The notes: a model not told the origin generated them from the letters alone. A DNA stretch of 64,000 bases from Pyrus communis (GCF_963583255.1 NC_084803.1:15015428-15079427), one strand, 5' to 3'; shown: positions 49,056 to 61,800, numbered from the stretch's first letter. Numbers and translations: made by a program.

Positions 49056-50186
49056 CTCACTCCTTCATTTTCCCTCTCATCCCCCCTCACTTTGAACCTA
49101 TCTCTCTCTCTCTCCCCTTCTCTCTCATTCCTCTCTTTTTTTTTCTTTCTTTCTCCTCCAATCTCTTCTCTTATTTCTCTCTCCTCCGATCATCTCTCTT
49201 CTCGATTCTCTCTTACTTTCTTTCCTCTTTTGCGACCCACTCTCTTTAAATTTCTTTGTCTAATTTAAGTTTTAAGATTTAAAAATTTTAAATCTCGTAC
49301 CAAACAAGTTTTTGAGTTTTCAAGAAAATTGTTTTCAAGAGATGTTCTAAAAAAATATTTTGAGAAATAATGAAATTTTTTTAATAGGATACCAAACAGG
49401 TCCTTACCTTTTTCTTGCAGAAACCCCTTTCCTGCAAACTTGCAAAGAGATCATATCATCCTCTTTTGGTCAAAAAATTACATGATGCTTCGGAGTGTAA
49501 GACGTTTCATGTCCACAACATTTCTAGTTTTTTAACCATTTTTAGAATTTATTTTTACCACGATTTAATAGCTAAAAAGTACATGGTATCCTATACTAGA
49601 AAGCACTATATGTCTATGTTTAGTTTGTGTTTGGGCACAGTTGAGTTTTGGATACAGTTTTGTCTCACTTCTTTTGTTTCCTAATATTGTAGTGTTGTTT
49701 GACTTGGTTTGCAGGTTTAGATCTTTTAGGCTTGGCTTTAAAGGAGTTAGGTTTCATGTTCCTCTCTTTTCTTTGTATCTTTCTTGTTTTTGTTTTTAGA
49801 GGGGTAAGGTTTTTGTCCACCTTATTTTCCATGTATTTTTTTCTTTCTTTTTAAGGAGGAGTAAGATTTATTGCCCCTGATTAGGTGTAAATATTTTTTC
49901 ATTACAATAAAAAAAAATTCGTACTGCATTTTCTAAAAGAAATATTTTAAAAAAACTTTGTTGATTTTTGGCATCGGATAATTTTAGAGAGACAAAAAAT
50001 GTAAACTAAATTTTGTAAATCAAATGATGTGATCGATGATAATTGAATTATTACTTATGTGTTGATTAACGTACTTATTTTTTATTGGTGACATGTCATT
50101 TGGTTTGCAAATTTAATTTTTAATTTTAATCTGCCAAGCATTACCCTTTTGGCATATAGGGTTCTGGCTGGGAGTGTGTGCTAGCC

Positions 50187-50398
50187 AACAAGATCCTCTC
50201 CGGATCCTTTTGGTGAGGATCTTAGGGATCTATAAATTGTGTTCGTTCATCGTACATCTTGTGGTCAGTTTTTGTCAGGTACTGTTTGTATTTAATTTTA
50301 AATAAAAATATTTAAAATGATTTCTGACCGCACGATGTATGATGAACGAATATAATTCACAGATCCCAGGAATCCTCACGGCAAGGATTCGGATTCGT
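50187..50398. mobile_element. Mutator-type MITE, second family
   Basis: The ends are inverted over GATCC.TCTCCGGATCC / GAATCCGAATCC and then over GAGGAT.TTAGGGATCT / GAGGATTCCTGGGATCT and TTCGTTCATCGTACATC. The 212-base element is flanked by GTGCTAGCC and GTGTTAGCT, 9-mers with two differences, consistent with an older Mutator-type insertion than the one at 21317. Confidence 0.65.
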
Positions 50399-52250
50399 GT
50401 GTTAGCTTGTGGTTTTTTCACCTGTCATGCCCCTGTTACCTTAAGGTGTGTAAAACGTGACAATTGCAGTTGTCTAGGTTAATTCTAGCTTTGCTTTGGC
50501 TTTAATGGTGACTCGGTTTCACTGACTCGGTAAACTCGAAGGGACACTGATCAACTGCTTTTATGTAATTTGCATTCACAAGGCTTACGAGCACAAATGC
50601 TGTCGAGTTCCAAATCAGCACTAAAGCCATGCTTAGATTGTATAAAGTGAGGTCCGCGTGTGTTTGCCAAAAAAAGAGAGGAAAAAGTGAGGTCCGCCTC
50701 GGAGTAAGATTTAAAGATTGTTGTGTTGTGACTTGAGCCCCCTTTGCAAGTTGAGTGGCCATGTATGCAAAATCACTTCCTTCTTTTGGGTAGAGTATGC
50801 AAAGTCTTCTTTTTCTTCTTTAATTTCTTATTTTCGTTTTGACTCCATGACGATAGACGCACAATTACGCAGTAGGGGGCCCTTGACATTTCTCTAGTCA
50901 AGGAGATAATACTAAATACTATAGGTTGTTATGAACTTATGATGAATTTGTAGATTTTAGCAGTCAAAGGCTTAGATTTTAATGTACTCAGTCCGATTCT
51001 TACAAAGTGAAGAGCCTTATTGACGTAAGGTCGTTTTTTAGCATTTTTCTCATCAATTTAACCATATGTCTATGGTAAGCACACATAATCATTGATGCAT
51101 GAACGTGTTCTTAATTGTTTGAGTTACAAACCCTTTGTAGTTTTGAAGTTATGTTTTTAGAAGAGAAAAAAAACTTGAATCAACCAATAGAAAAGGAGTC
51201 TAAGTGTAAGCCATTTCTTATGCCAAGGAGAACAAAATGAATATATCCAAATAGAATTCAACGCTTTCCAACTGCCTAAATTAGTAAGAGCCATGGCCCA
51301 TGGGATGGTACATGAATAATTAGTGCAGCCTATAAGCACTTGGAGTCAATGTCAACAAGAATAATAATCCAGTAGTTCTCTCTAAATTTTAGCATAAACG
51401 AGCCGTATCAGGGTAGAAGCTTAGATCATCTTAAAGAAGAAGAAAAATTTTAAATTTTAAATTGAAAGCGTATGTGCCACTTTGATCTTTTTTAAAGTTT
51501 TGTTCACCACTAAATATATCATTAAACTATTATTTATTTTTTTATAATTGTAATAAATAACTTTAGAACAAAAAACATAAAAACAAAAAATTATTAATCA
51601 ATTAAAAATAGATTTGAAAACCACCTTTGTTGCCAATTTCTTGTTTTAATAAAGTTTAGCTTTTAATTTATTCTGAAAAATAAAAAGAAAAAAAGCTTAG
51701 GATATGGTTGTAGATATTTTATTTTTTGGTCGAATGTAACAAAGTAAATATATAAAAATCCGATGATCAAAATGCCTATGTTGCTGCATGCATATATAAA
51801 ATTTTGCTGTCACAGAACGTCGATAATATCAGGGCGCTTTATTATCGGTTAAATATTCATTGCTACAGTTGATGCCAAACAAGTAAAGAAAAAAGGTTTG
51901 GAACTTTGGATAACAGAAACGGTTGACTAAATGGAATTAAGGATATAGACAATTACATGCAGTATAAAATGAAATGAATTAATCCATATGGTTTGGAGTT
52001 AAATACGAAGATCAACGTTTTAATCCTTTTTTTTATGGCCAGAGTAATCCAAAATAAGTTTGGCATGGAAAATTAAAAATGAAGCAACCAAGTGGTTTCA
52101 TGGCAAGTCCCCAATTGAGCAGAAAGTCCAACTTTCCAACTATTTAAAATTCCAACCAACCACATAAATTCGATCCACTTCCATTCTCCTTTTGTCTTTC
52201 CACCTTTGCAGAGTTACACCAATCATTTTTCTAGTTGAGAAAAGTGAATT

Positions 52251-54510
52251 ATGGGGAATTGCTGGACATCTCCTGATGATCCTCACCGCAACAAATACAT
52301 ACCTTCAACTCCAGGTACAGTTTGCTCCAACATTAGACCATATAAAACGAACAAGGGTCATTAAAAATTTCACAAATTATCTCAATTCTTCAAGTAGAAA
52401 TGCTTGGATCATAATCTTTTAGCATGCTCTTAGATGGGTTGCTTCTTTTTCATTAATTCGATCATCAAAGTTCATATTCAAATGCATGTTAGGTCAGTCG
52501 GTCAAGGCAATCACCCTGGTACACCAAGTTCAAATCACCCTCTCGAATATCTAGAATATCATATTGTCAAAAAGGAAAAACAGTCATTGAATTTCATACA
52601 TGATTTCTGCATATTAATCATGTGTTAAGTTTTTCTAGGGACATCTGGAAATCACAGCAAGAACATATCCTCAAACACAATCAGCAGTGGAGGAAGAAGT
52701 CAATTTTCAGAAGCAACATCGAGCCCCAGAATTGAGGAGTTACATTCACAACAACCCAATGGGCAAATTTTGGAGTCACCAAACTTGAGAGTCTTCACTT
52801 TTACAGAGTTGAAGGCAGCCACCAAAAATTTCAAGTCAGATCAAGTGCTTGGTGAGGGAGGATTTGGGAGGGTTTTCAAAGGTTGGGTGGATGGGAAAAC
52901 ACTTCAGCCTTCAAAATATGGTACTGGAATGCTGGTTGCTATCAAGAAATTGAACCCAGGAAGTGTCCAAGGGTATCAAGAGTGGCAGGTATTTTATTTA
53001 TTTTTATTAAGATTTTTCAACTTTGATTGCATTATTGGGAATTTTTAATTAATTAGGACCATTTGTTTTATACCATACGTAACTCATAGCCCAATTTGGT
53101 TCGTAGACTGCCATACGTAACTCACAGCCCAATTTCTTCTTCTTCTTCTTCTAACATAACTTTTCAGCATAAATCCTTCTTTTTTTTAAATAATTATGTT
53201 TCTTTTTTCTTGATCATATTTGACAATGCAATGCAGTCAGAAGTGAATTTTTTAGGACGGCTTTCGCATCCGAACCTCGTGAAGCTATTAGGTTACTGTT
53301 TGGAAGACGAAGAACTACTCCTTGTTTATGAGTTTATGCAGAAAGGAAGTTTGGAGAATCATCTTTTCAGAAGTAAGAAGCCAATGTGAAAACATAGAGC
53401 TTAAAACTTAAATTTTTTTGCTTGAATTGTTAACTCTACAACTTTTTCTTCGAGTAGGGAGCGCGGGCAGCGAACTTCTTTCTTGGGACACAAGACTAAA
53501 AATAGCTATTGGAGCAGCTCGGGGCCTGGCCTTCTTACACAGTTCAGAAAAACAAATCATCTACAGAGATTTTAAGTCCTCAAATATATTGCTTGATGGG
53601 GTTTGTACTTCTATTTTAGCCTTCTCTCTCTCATTTTAGTTATATTGTTGCTTGTACGTGATGTAATATATACTCTATACTAATCCAAATGGCTGCGAGA
53701 GAGGAATTCGAAATTGGGTGCATAGGGAGGAGCACATCCACTATCCACTCTTGTTAATGTGGCTACAGCTGCATCTGCATGTACATGATATAATTAAACC
53801 ATCCTTTTTTTTTTTTTTTTGTTAATCATCTATTTTATTTCTGCAGAGTTTCAATTCAAAAATCTCGGATTTTGGCTTGGCGAAATTGGGGCCAGCAGGT
53901 GGAGAATCACATGTTTCCACTAGGATCATGGGAACATATGGTTATGCTGCTCCAGAATACATTGCAACAGGTAATCAATCTCTAACAAAAATGGAACATT
54001 TTTTGGAGTTTAGATATGAAAATTCGCTTTGTTGATTTTCACAAATTAGCTGATACATATTCCTGATATGTATACCCGAAACCAACAGGTCATTTGTACG
54101 TGAACAGCGATGTGTATGGATTCGGCGTTGTGTTGCTTGAAATTCTGACAGGGCACCGAGCACTTGATAGGCAACGTCCCAGAGCAGAACAACAACTTGT
54201 AGAATGGGCTAAACCACTTCTCTTACACAAAAGAAAGCTTAAAAACATATTGGATGTGCGGATGGAAGGCCAATATGCCTTCAAGGCAGTAATGCAGGCA
54301 GCACTCATAGCTCATAAGTGCCTAGAACCGGACCCTAGAAGCCGGCCCTCCATGAAAGAAGTTGTGGAGCAATTGGAACAGATTCAAGCAATCAAGGAAC
54401 AACCAAAGCAATCCAAACTTACATCTGTGCAAGCCACTTTTAATTTTGGAGCCAATAAACAGTCGATTCGTCATCAATCATCTCACTCGAGGTTTCATAG
54501 CTCTCAATGA
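52251..54510 (+). CDS. Receptor-like cytoplasmic kinase, RLCK-VII / PBL type
   Basis: Six coding exons: 52251-52314, 52639-52988, 53237-53372, 53458-53600, 53847-53970 and 54089-54510. Together they give 412 residues. The start MGNCW is an N-myristoylation plus palmitoylation signal for plasma-membrane attachment. Kinase landmarks: glycine loop GEGGFGRV (about 93-100), catalytic Lys in VAIKK (K124), the family's YRDFK catalytic loop (Y219-D221, then SSNILLD), DFG at 239-241 and APEYIATG. So all catalytic residues are present. RLCK-VII kinases relay signals from receptor kinases in immunity and growth. The N-terminal region (residues 21-70) is serine-rich and poorly conserved; the tail after the kinase domain ([13 protein letters not shown] type) is short. 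The closest named relatives I recall are PIX13-like kinases. Confidence 0.92.
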
Positions 54511-54879
54511 GATAAAATGTGATAGCGATACTGCAAGGTTTATGTTGATGTTCAAACATCAAATTGAGAATGTTTGAACAATCTCATTCTTTAATTTTGT
54601 CAATTTTCATATTTATTTTTATTTAATTGTAGCAATTATATATTGAAATTCCTAAAAATTTGGTTTTTTTAATTAACCACCATTTGTGCTGGATTAAAGG
54701 ATTGCTTGTTAAACCATACTATCATCAAAGCAATTTATAATGTGGGCTTAGATGATTTTTTCCAGAGCTCTATTACAATGATCTTGACTCTTAAGCACAT
54801 CAGTAATCTGCCAAGCTCCATGCGTCGATCAATTACTCGTTACACATAACACTAATCATAATTAACAATTGCATAATAT

Positions 54880-55345
54880 AGAGGAAATTGCAACAATGGT
54901 CCCTCAATTAAAAATCTATGACCATTGGTCCCTTAACTCATCAAAACGTGCAATTATAGTCCTTTTCATAAACTCCATTAGAACTTCCATCGAAATATGT
55001 CACGTGCGACACACATGAGGCTGAATTAAGGGGCAAATATGAAAAACCAAATGAAAAAAATTGTAGCACCGGTCCCTCACCTTTAATCCAATTGGAGAAA
55101 TGGTCTTTCAACTTTAACCTAATTGGGGCAATGGTCCCTCAACTTTAACCCAATTGGGGCAATGGTCCCTCAACTTTAACCCAATTGTAGCAATGATCCT
55201 TCTAACATGAGTTATTTTGACGGAGTTAACGAAAATGACCATAGCTACATGTTTTGATGAGTTAAGGGACAACCAATGATCATGGATTTTTAGTTGAGGA
55301 ATCATTACTTCAATTAGGTTAAAGTTGAGGGATCATTGCTCTACA
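54880..55345. repeat. TIR repeat, family A copy 2, with internal tandem array
   Basis: The left end AGGAAATTGCAACAATGGTC and the right end GTTGAGGGATCATTGCTCTA resemble the arms of 24268-24682. Between about 55076 and 55200 a unit of about 32 bases, of the type CTTTAACCCAATTGGGGCAA, occurs four times with small changes. Expansion of this block is absent from the first copy. Confidence 0.6.
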
Positions 55346-55928
55346 TATATAAAGAAATATTAAGTAGATTGTGAAAATAGTCACATTCAGTTCAAGGGTT
55401 TGTTTGTTGTCCTATACAGTCAGCTACCAGATTAGATAGTGAGAGGCAGCTCATGTTAATTGCATGGTGCATACGACATTAATATATTGAGTTTTTGTTG
55501 GAAAATGGCAGATATTGTGACTTTGATAACCGAAAAGGGAGTGTTTATTGAAAGTTGGTGATCCTTGCCAACTGATCAGATGCACAACGTTCTTCTATAT
55601 CAATGATCTACCTTCGTTTGATTTCTCACTAACCACTCTTATATATATAGGTCTTAATTAACTCTCTTGCTTCTTCAAACTTCATTGGGTCGCCAATGCT
55701 TCAACTTTGATCGACACATTCATCAATATATTCAAGTAAGTCCTTCGCACTTTATACGACAGAAAGGGATTTCTACACATTTTTTCTCCTCGTGTATACC
55801 CTGTTTACCTTTTGCCTTTGGATTGAATAAGCAAAGGAAAATCGTTACACGATTTTAAAGGAGGGTATGTAGAAAGAAAAAAATGGTGTGTAAAAATAAT
55901 TTTCGTGTATAATTATATCATATGTGTG

Positions 55929-55950
55929 AATATATATATATATATATATA
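55929..55950. repeat. (TA)n microsatellite
   Basis: A pure TA dinucleotide run of about ten units. Similar tracts occur at 16921-16932 and 32341-32358. Confidence 0.8.
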
Positions 55951-56336
55951 CATATAATTTTCATATGAACAACTTTTTCTTTTTTATTGTGACATGTCTT
56001 CATCAACAATTTGCTTGTGTTGTGTGATTGTGATTTGTCTACATGAACTTTTCTTTTGTTCTGCGTTTGGCTGCTCAGAGAAAAACTGAGCAAAGGAGAA
56101 GAAAGTCCAAACTTTGAATTTCTTTTTGGCTTTTTTGTAATCATTTCTTGGAACCCAATATTACTTTTGACTGCTGAAACTAAAGTTGAGTACTTATACA
56201 CACAAAAAAAGTCATTAAAAGCGTACACGTCAAACAGTGATTTGTAAATGACGAGTTCTTTTCCTTTATTTCCATTTGTGGCGAGTGTTTAAGGTTTCAT
56301 GTTCACCGATGTTTCATTTGTCTTCAGCAGGATCAT

Positions 56337-57343
56337 ATGACGGAGGAAAACAGTGCCATTGTTGCAAGCCAAAGCAGTGCTATTGGTGCAGGCCAATCGT
56401 TGGGGGCTTTAGGATCTTTTCTGAGGAAATGCTTGTTCAGTCTTGTATCTGTGGGCCCCATTCCTGAACACATAGCCTTCATCATGGATGGGAACAGAAG
56501 GTATGCAAAGAGGAGGAACCTGCCTGCTGGGGAAGGCCACAGAGCCGGATTTCTATCTTTCATGTCGGTTCTCCGGTACTGCTACGAGTTGTTGGTAAAG
56601 TATGTGATGGTCTCTGCCTTCGGCATTGATAATTTCAAGCGGCCATCCGACGAGGTGCAAATTCTGATGGATTTGTTGCAGGAGAAGATTGAGGGGTTGC
56701 TTGAGAGAGAAAGCATTATAAACCAGTATGGCATTCGAGTATACTTTATCGGTAACTTGAAGCTTTTGAATGAGTCTGTGAGGGATGCTGCTGAAAAGGC
56801 AACGAAGGCCACTGCCAATAATTCCAAGGCCGTGCTTTTAATCTGTGTGGCTTATTCTTCTCGTGACGAGATTGTGCATGCTGTTCAAGAATCCTGCTAC
56901 GAGAAAAGGAACGAAATTCAAGCACAGATTAAAAGAATGAGGGGTGGCAATGGCGGTTTGGATGGAGAAGCAGGACTAGACACCAGTGAAGCTTGCAATG
57001 AGAGAGTTGAGGGGGAGAAGAAGGAAAATACAATGGTAAGCATGTCGAAAAAGATGAAGGGGAAGTTTAAGAGAGTGGGAAGCAGTTGCAAAATGTTCCT
57101 GTTGTAAAGGTAGTGGATGTTGAGAGGCACATGTACATGGCAGTGGCACCTGATCCAAACATTGTGATTCGAACTTCGGGTGAGACACGCCTAAGCAATT
57201 TTCTGCTTTGGCAAACTTCTAACTGCCCGTTGTACTTTCCTGCTGCGCTGTGGCCGGATTTGGGTTTGTGGCACTTGGTTTGGGCAATTCTGAACTTCCA
57301 GAGAAACCACTACTATTTGGAGAAGAAAGGGAGGCAGATGTAA
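56337..57343 (+). CDS. cis-prenyltransferase (dehydrodolichyl diphosphate synthase-like), frame break near 3' end
   Basis: Condenses isopentenyl diphosphate units in cis to make polyprenyl or dolichol precursors. The main frame runs from 56337 with family region I at residues 40-60 (GPIPEHIAFIMDGNRRYAKR, catalytic Asp51) and FGIDNFKRPSDEV, and enters a lysine-rich linker. The frame stops at 57107. The conserved final region (VERHMYMAVAPDPNIVIRTSGETRLSNFLLW, written in two overlapping parts here as 57110-57343) is in another frame. It includes the substrate-binding RTSGETRLSNF and ends FQRNHYYLEKK. The change can be explained by a 74-base intron, 57036-57109 (ATG|GTAAGC...AAAG|GTA), or by a frameshift. 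Normal members are about 290-310 residues, as the joined product would be. Confidence 0.8.
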
Positions 57344-57951
57344 CGATTATAATGCCACGGAGATTTAATAAATCATGTGATCATTGCTTATAATTCCCCT
57401 GCAAGCTTGGATTCTTAACTTGAAATTCGGTAGCAGAACTGTTTGTGACCTATTTACAATCTATGGTAATTGTATTATGTATAACAGTGTAGCCATATTT
57501 GGCAAGCGCGTGCTATTACCAAACCATTCGTGTTATGTGTAACAATCTTTTACTATGCGGTTCAGAAGAATCGGGACTTAGTAGGAGATTGGACCACGAC
57601 GATTTTATTATTGTGATCTTTTTTTCAGTCAATGCAACTATATATACAGTTGAAGGCAGCTGTAGCTTTTGAAAATGATGCAGCATCCAAATCAACTTTT
57701 TAATCACGGTTGCTGTTTGAAAATTCACAGGAGTGATAAAAGCCACTTATCTGTAGTATCAACCTAATCCCCCTTTGGATGGTCTTGATCAAAACCCCAT
57801 AGTTTGTGTTTCGTGGATCAGACGGCAGATATTGAGGCAAAAATCAACTACCAAATGCGACTTTAAGCTCTCCCATTGTATAAGACTCCACACTAGAACT
57901 AGTCTTTCATGTAAATTCAGTGTTCTTCAAGTTCTTCATGCTAAAACTGTC

Positions 57952-58503
57952 ATGGCTCATGCTCTGCGATTCGATACAGTTCTTCCAGTTCTACTTTGCA
58001 CCCTCCTCCTAACCAAAGCCGCCTCTACCTCTCATCACCACCATCTTAAGTCCCTCCACTTTTCACTCTTTCAACACGAAACCATAAACAAAACCGGATA
58101 TATTGTAGTGAATGGGGTGGCTGGAACAGGCATCGGTCAAACCACTACGCCCTTTGGCACCGTGTTTGTTTTCCAGGATCCGATGACTCTCACAGCCAAC
58201 CGATCTTCAAAAGCAGTTGGGATAGCTCAAGGAACTTCAGTCACATCCAGCTTGGATGGGCTTCAGAGCATTTCAGTAGCCAAGATCACTTTGCGCTTGA
58301 AGAACTACTCTGGTTCAGTTTCCATAGTCGGAGGCACGCATAACGTGAAGCCCGCCAATCATCCTGTTGTGGGGGGCACGGGCGATTTCCTGTTTGTTCA
58401 AGGCTACGTGACATCGTCCCCTGTTGATCTCAAGGGCCTAACTGTTGTCTACAAGATTGCATTTCACCTTTACTGGCCTCCATATGCAACTCAAGCTTCT
58501 TAG
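57952..58503 (+). CDS. Dirigent protein
   Basis: Intronless frame of 183 residues. It begins with a signal peptide (LPVLLCTLLLTKAA within residues 11-25), followed by a His-rich stretch and the dirigent barrel. Dirigent proteins are secreted and guide stereoselective coupling of phenoxy radicals in lignan and lignin formation. Visible family features are NGVAGTGIGQTTTPFGTVFV, DPMTLTANRSSKAVGIAQGT, YSGSVSIVGGTHN and GGTGDFLFVQGYV. The final part (VVYKIAFHLYWPPYA) matches the usual C-terminal barrel strand. The start is the Met before ALRFD; an in-frame Met farther upstream (57775) would prefix unrelated leader sequence and hide the signal peptide. Glycosylation motifs (NKT, NRS, NYS) are present. 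Intact. Confidence 0.92.
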   Translation: MAHALRFDTVLPVLLCTLLLTKAASTSHHHHLKSLHFSLFQHETINKTGYIVVNGVAGTGIGQTTTPFGTVFVFQDPMTLTANRSSKAVGIAQGTSVTSSLDGLQSISVAKITLRLKNYSGSVSIVGGTHNVKPANHPVVGGTGDFLFVQGYVTSSPVDLKGLTVVYKIAFHLYWPPYATQAS

Positions 58504-58868
58504 TAATTTCATTTTGCATATGTAAGAAAATAAATGTGATTTCCCGAAACATAATTCAAAATTTCAATCCTCTGTAATCGTCATAGCGAAGATACAAAAA
58601 ATTTCAAGTTACAACTTTTAAACCATGTCTATGAAAAGCTTGAACAAGGTGCAAGCATTTACAGAAAAGAAAAAAAAAAAAAAAAGATTGATGATAAGAA
58701 TATAAGTCGTTACCAACAGAAGCAGGTCACACATGTCGTATTAACTTTTGCATATAACTGATCAAGATTTCAAAGACTGGGTTACTAATCAAAGAATCAA
58801 ATTACCATGAAGCAAGCAGTAAAAGCTTCACAGGAAATTGAATCGGCCACAACATTCTGAATCCACAA

Positions 58869-61800
58869 TCAAGACCGAGGCTTGTGTAGACGAGGTCTGT
58901 TGCAGAAAATACGCCCCTTGGCCCTCACGAATGCAGCTAGAGCAATACTTAGACCTGCCCATATAACTGAGAAGAACAAGTGCCGTAGATCGTACCTGAC
59001 TGCAAAAGAATTGAAGAAAAAGATATCACTTGATTGCAGATTTGCAAAGATGTTGACAATCCGATATTGTTTCTCCCTAGAAAATGAACCAACAATATCC
59101 CAGTCCCGTCCCACCCTTTCACCATCTAAGCCATGATTTCTGCAAATCCTATTTAGTCACAACATGTCGTGTTTATATTTACCTTGCCTCAATGACAATG
59201 TCGCAAAAAAGAACCCCGTCAAAACAAAAAACAACGCCAGTGGGAATGACTGCAGAACAAAATAATGCGAGTTAAGACACTGATAAAGGTCAGGGGTTGG
59301 GCAATAAAAAAAACAAAGCAAGCTAACTTGAATAGACATCTAACTTCAACTTACTGCAACAGCCTCAAGTCCTCCTTTTTGTGACGACGGTGTCATATCT
59401 CTGCTGACCGAGACAATGTAATGTCCTTGCAGGAGGTCAATTGCATCCTTCAGGCATTTCCACCAAAATACAAAAAGAAGTACCCAATACATAAGTAGTT
59501 GCAGAAGAGATGATATTGACTTCATACAAAGAGATCCAACACATAAGCACAGCGAAAGGAGAGATGACATAAAAGGAAGCACACCAACCTGTTTTGTTCC
59601 GTCGCAAAAGTTATTATAATAATATCGTAGAAGGGCACTGACTCCATCCTTAGCGATCCCTGGCATTGTCCGCTGTCCACATCTAAGATCCAGCCAAATA
59701 GACAAAAATTACGACAGCTAAAAACTAAAACATAGTATCTTATTCTTATGTCAGTAGTATACTGCTGTCCCATCATAGATATAGCTGCATGCAAAATATA
59801 CATCCCAAACGTTCAAAGCTTTTTCCCCACCTTTCCAAGTCAGAATCACATTTTCTAGGGTAAGAATGCATTAGATGCATGAGCAGATCTAGGTATAAGT
59901 ACCTTACAAAATCCCCCTTCAAAGCAGGAGTTCCGGAATACTGAATGCTTACATCATCCCCATGATCAGCCCACACTGGGAAAAAAGAAAAAAAAAACAA
60001 AAAGTTAAAAAAGAAAGAAATAATATCAGAAGCAACAAACACCCGCAGATATGGTAAGCCCTATATGCTAGAGAGAGGTGGTACAAGAAAAGAGAAAAAG
60101 GATGTACTCACAGACTCTAAAGCATTCATCTAAATTGTGATGTGAGCTAATAGTTTCTTCAGCAGCAAAAATTCCAAGCCTTCTAAGTTGGCATTCCAAC
60201 ATATTTCGGGCTATCATGCTCTGCAGCAAATAATACTCGTTTAGTGAACAAACAACAGGAAAAAAAGAAGTTTATAACGAGAACCAAAAAGTGATAATAA
60301 AATACTAGTCTGGGTTTGCCTGCATAACTATTATTGTCTTAAAAAGTTGAAACAATATACAAATTATTAACGGACCTGGGTAACATTTGTACGATCTAGG
60401 CAATCAATGCAATTGGTCCTTACAACTCCTAGTTGCTCCTTCATTTTCTCGCCCTTTTCATTCAATAGAAGATACCTATATTTCAATCATGGTGAGTAAG
60501 CAAAAATTACATTTCTGTGTAGGGATGCAAAACAAGTATCTATATTAATCTATTTTCTGCAGAACTTACACTCAATAAGTAAATAAAGACGTCTGAAAGG
60601 AACAAATGAATAAGAAGCGACACATACTCAAGTGCATGTCAGGGAATTAAATATTTATGGCAGGGTGATGGAAAACATACCCATTTCTGTCGAGGAAATC
60701 TACAATTTGCTCATAAAGGATAGAGAGGCGCTCAAAATGGACGTGTCCACAGATATGGTGAAAATCAAAGTGCCAATATCTACAATATTCAGCAGGTCTC
60801 AACATAAAACAGATCCATACCAAGGAACAAGAAAAGAAGGGTAAAAAGAATTAGGTGAAAGGAAATTCTACCTAAGATCATCACTAACAATATGCTGCAT
60901 TGCATTTGCAAATTTCTCACTCAAGCGTCCTTCACCTCCATGCTGACAAGATTAAGTATCATGATTCATGAGACGTAACACCCAAATTGTATGCACGCCC
61001 ACATATATGAATGTCAAAGAATGAAAAGTTTAAAAGTGTGCACACCTAAAAATACACCGACCCATGCACAATACACAATCTATACATATACATATATGCA
61101 TTCATGTGGATAGTACACAAGCATGCCTACTGGATGTGTATTATCAGATAAATTATTCCAAAAAGATTGGGATAAAGAGTTCGCACCGTGTTGACAAGAT
61201 CAACAGCTAATACAGCCCCATACTTTTTTCTTAAATCCAGAAAATGCCGCTCTGCCACTCGAGGCTGCATAACATGTAGTACAGAAGAAGTCAGATGGAG
61301 ATAGATTGCAAAAGAAAGAATCTTAGAATTTAAAAACAAACCACCAACTCACAGATTCCTCAAGTCGCACAATTTCAAACTTGGGCTTATACGTTAAGTC
61401 AACAATTTGGTCCCAAAGCAACGGAATTGACCCCCTAACCTGCACAAAAAACATTAAAGATGCTGTAAACCATTTAGGACAATTAATCAGGGAAAATAGA
61501 AGTAAAACCATGTGATCAAAAAGTCCATATCTTAATTACATATGCATAGCTATACAATTTTACCTGGACAAATGATGAAGTAAACCCATTCAAGTGCATA
61601 ATCTGCTCAGTTTCGACAAAGTTCGCTACGTACCCTTCAGAATCAGCTCCTCTTCTCCACATCCGCGTGCCTTCCAAGAAAAGAAAATTATTATTGGCTA
61701 GAGTAACAAAAACATAAGTCCTATTTCCGATGCATATAGCACCCCTAACTGCATAAGATATTATAACCTCTACATTCCCAAATTTAGCATGAATATAATT

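Larger units (their letters stand above)
46819..52250. other. Large gene-free region rich in repeats
   Basis: About 5.4 kb between the RWP-RK and kinase genes with no supported gene. It includes a long AT-rich TIR element (47811-48809), a SINE (48882-49055), a pyrimidine-rich stretch with (TC)n (49085-49230) and a Mutator-type MITE (50187-50398). DNA on both sides of the first two (about 47695-47810 and 49270-49405) shares AAACTC/GAGTTT words in opposite orientation and may be the ends of an older element. Confidence 0.5.
54511..56336. other. Gene-free interval with repeats before the prenyltransferase
   Basis: Holds family A repeat copy 2 (about 54880-55345), a (TA)n microsatellite near 55929-55950 and otherwise AT-rich DNA. 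No gene is supported. Confidence 0.5.

Noticed and set aside
48926..49268. Frames of 77-107 codons rich in Ser, Leu and Phe
   Set aside because: They span the SINE tail and a (TC)n stretch; low complexity.
52480..52560. Possible second SINE (GGTCAGTCGGTCAAGGCAAT and GTTCAAATCACC)
   Set aside because: B-box-like wording only; no A-rich tail or target duplication, and it lies inside the first intron of the kinase gene.
57775..57951. Possible N-terminal extension of the dirigent protein starting at 57775
   Set aside because: The extension has no signal peptide and no family similarity; starting at 57952 places a clean signal peptide at the N terminus and gives the normal family length.
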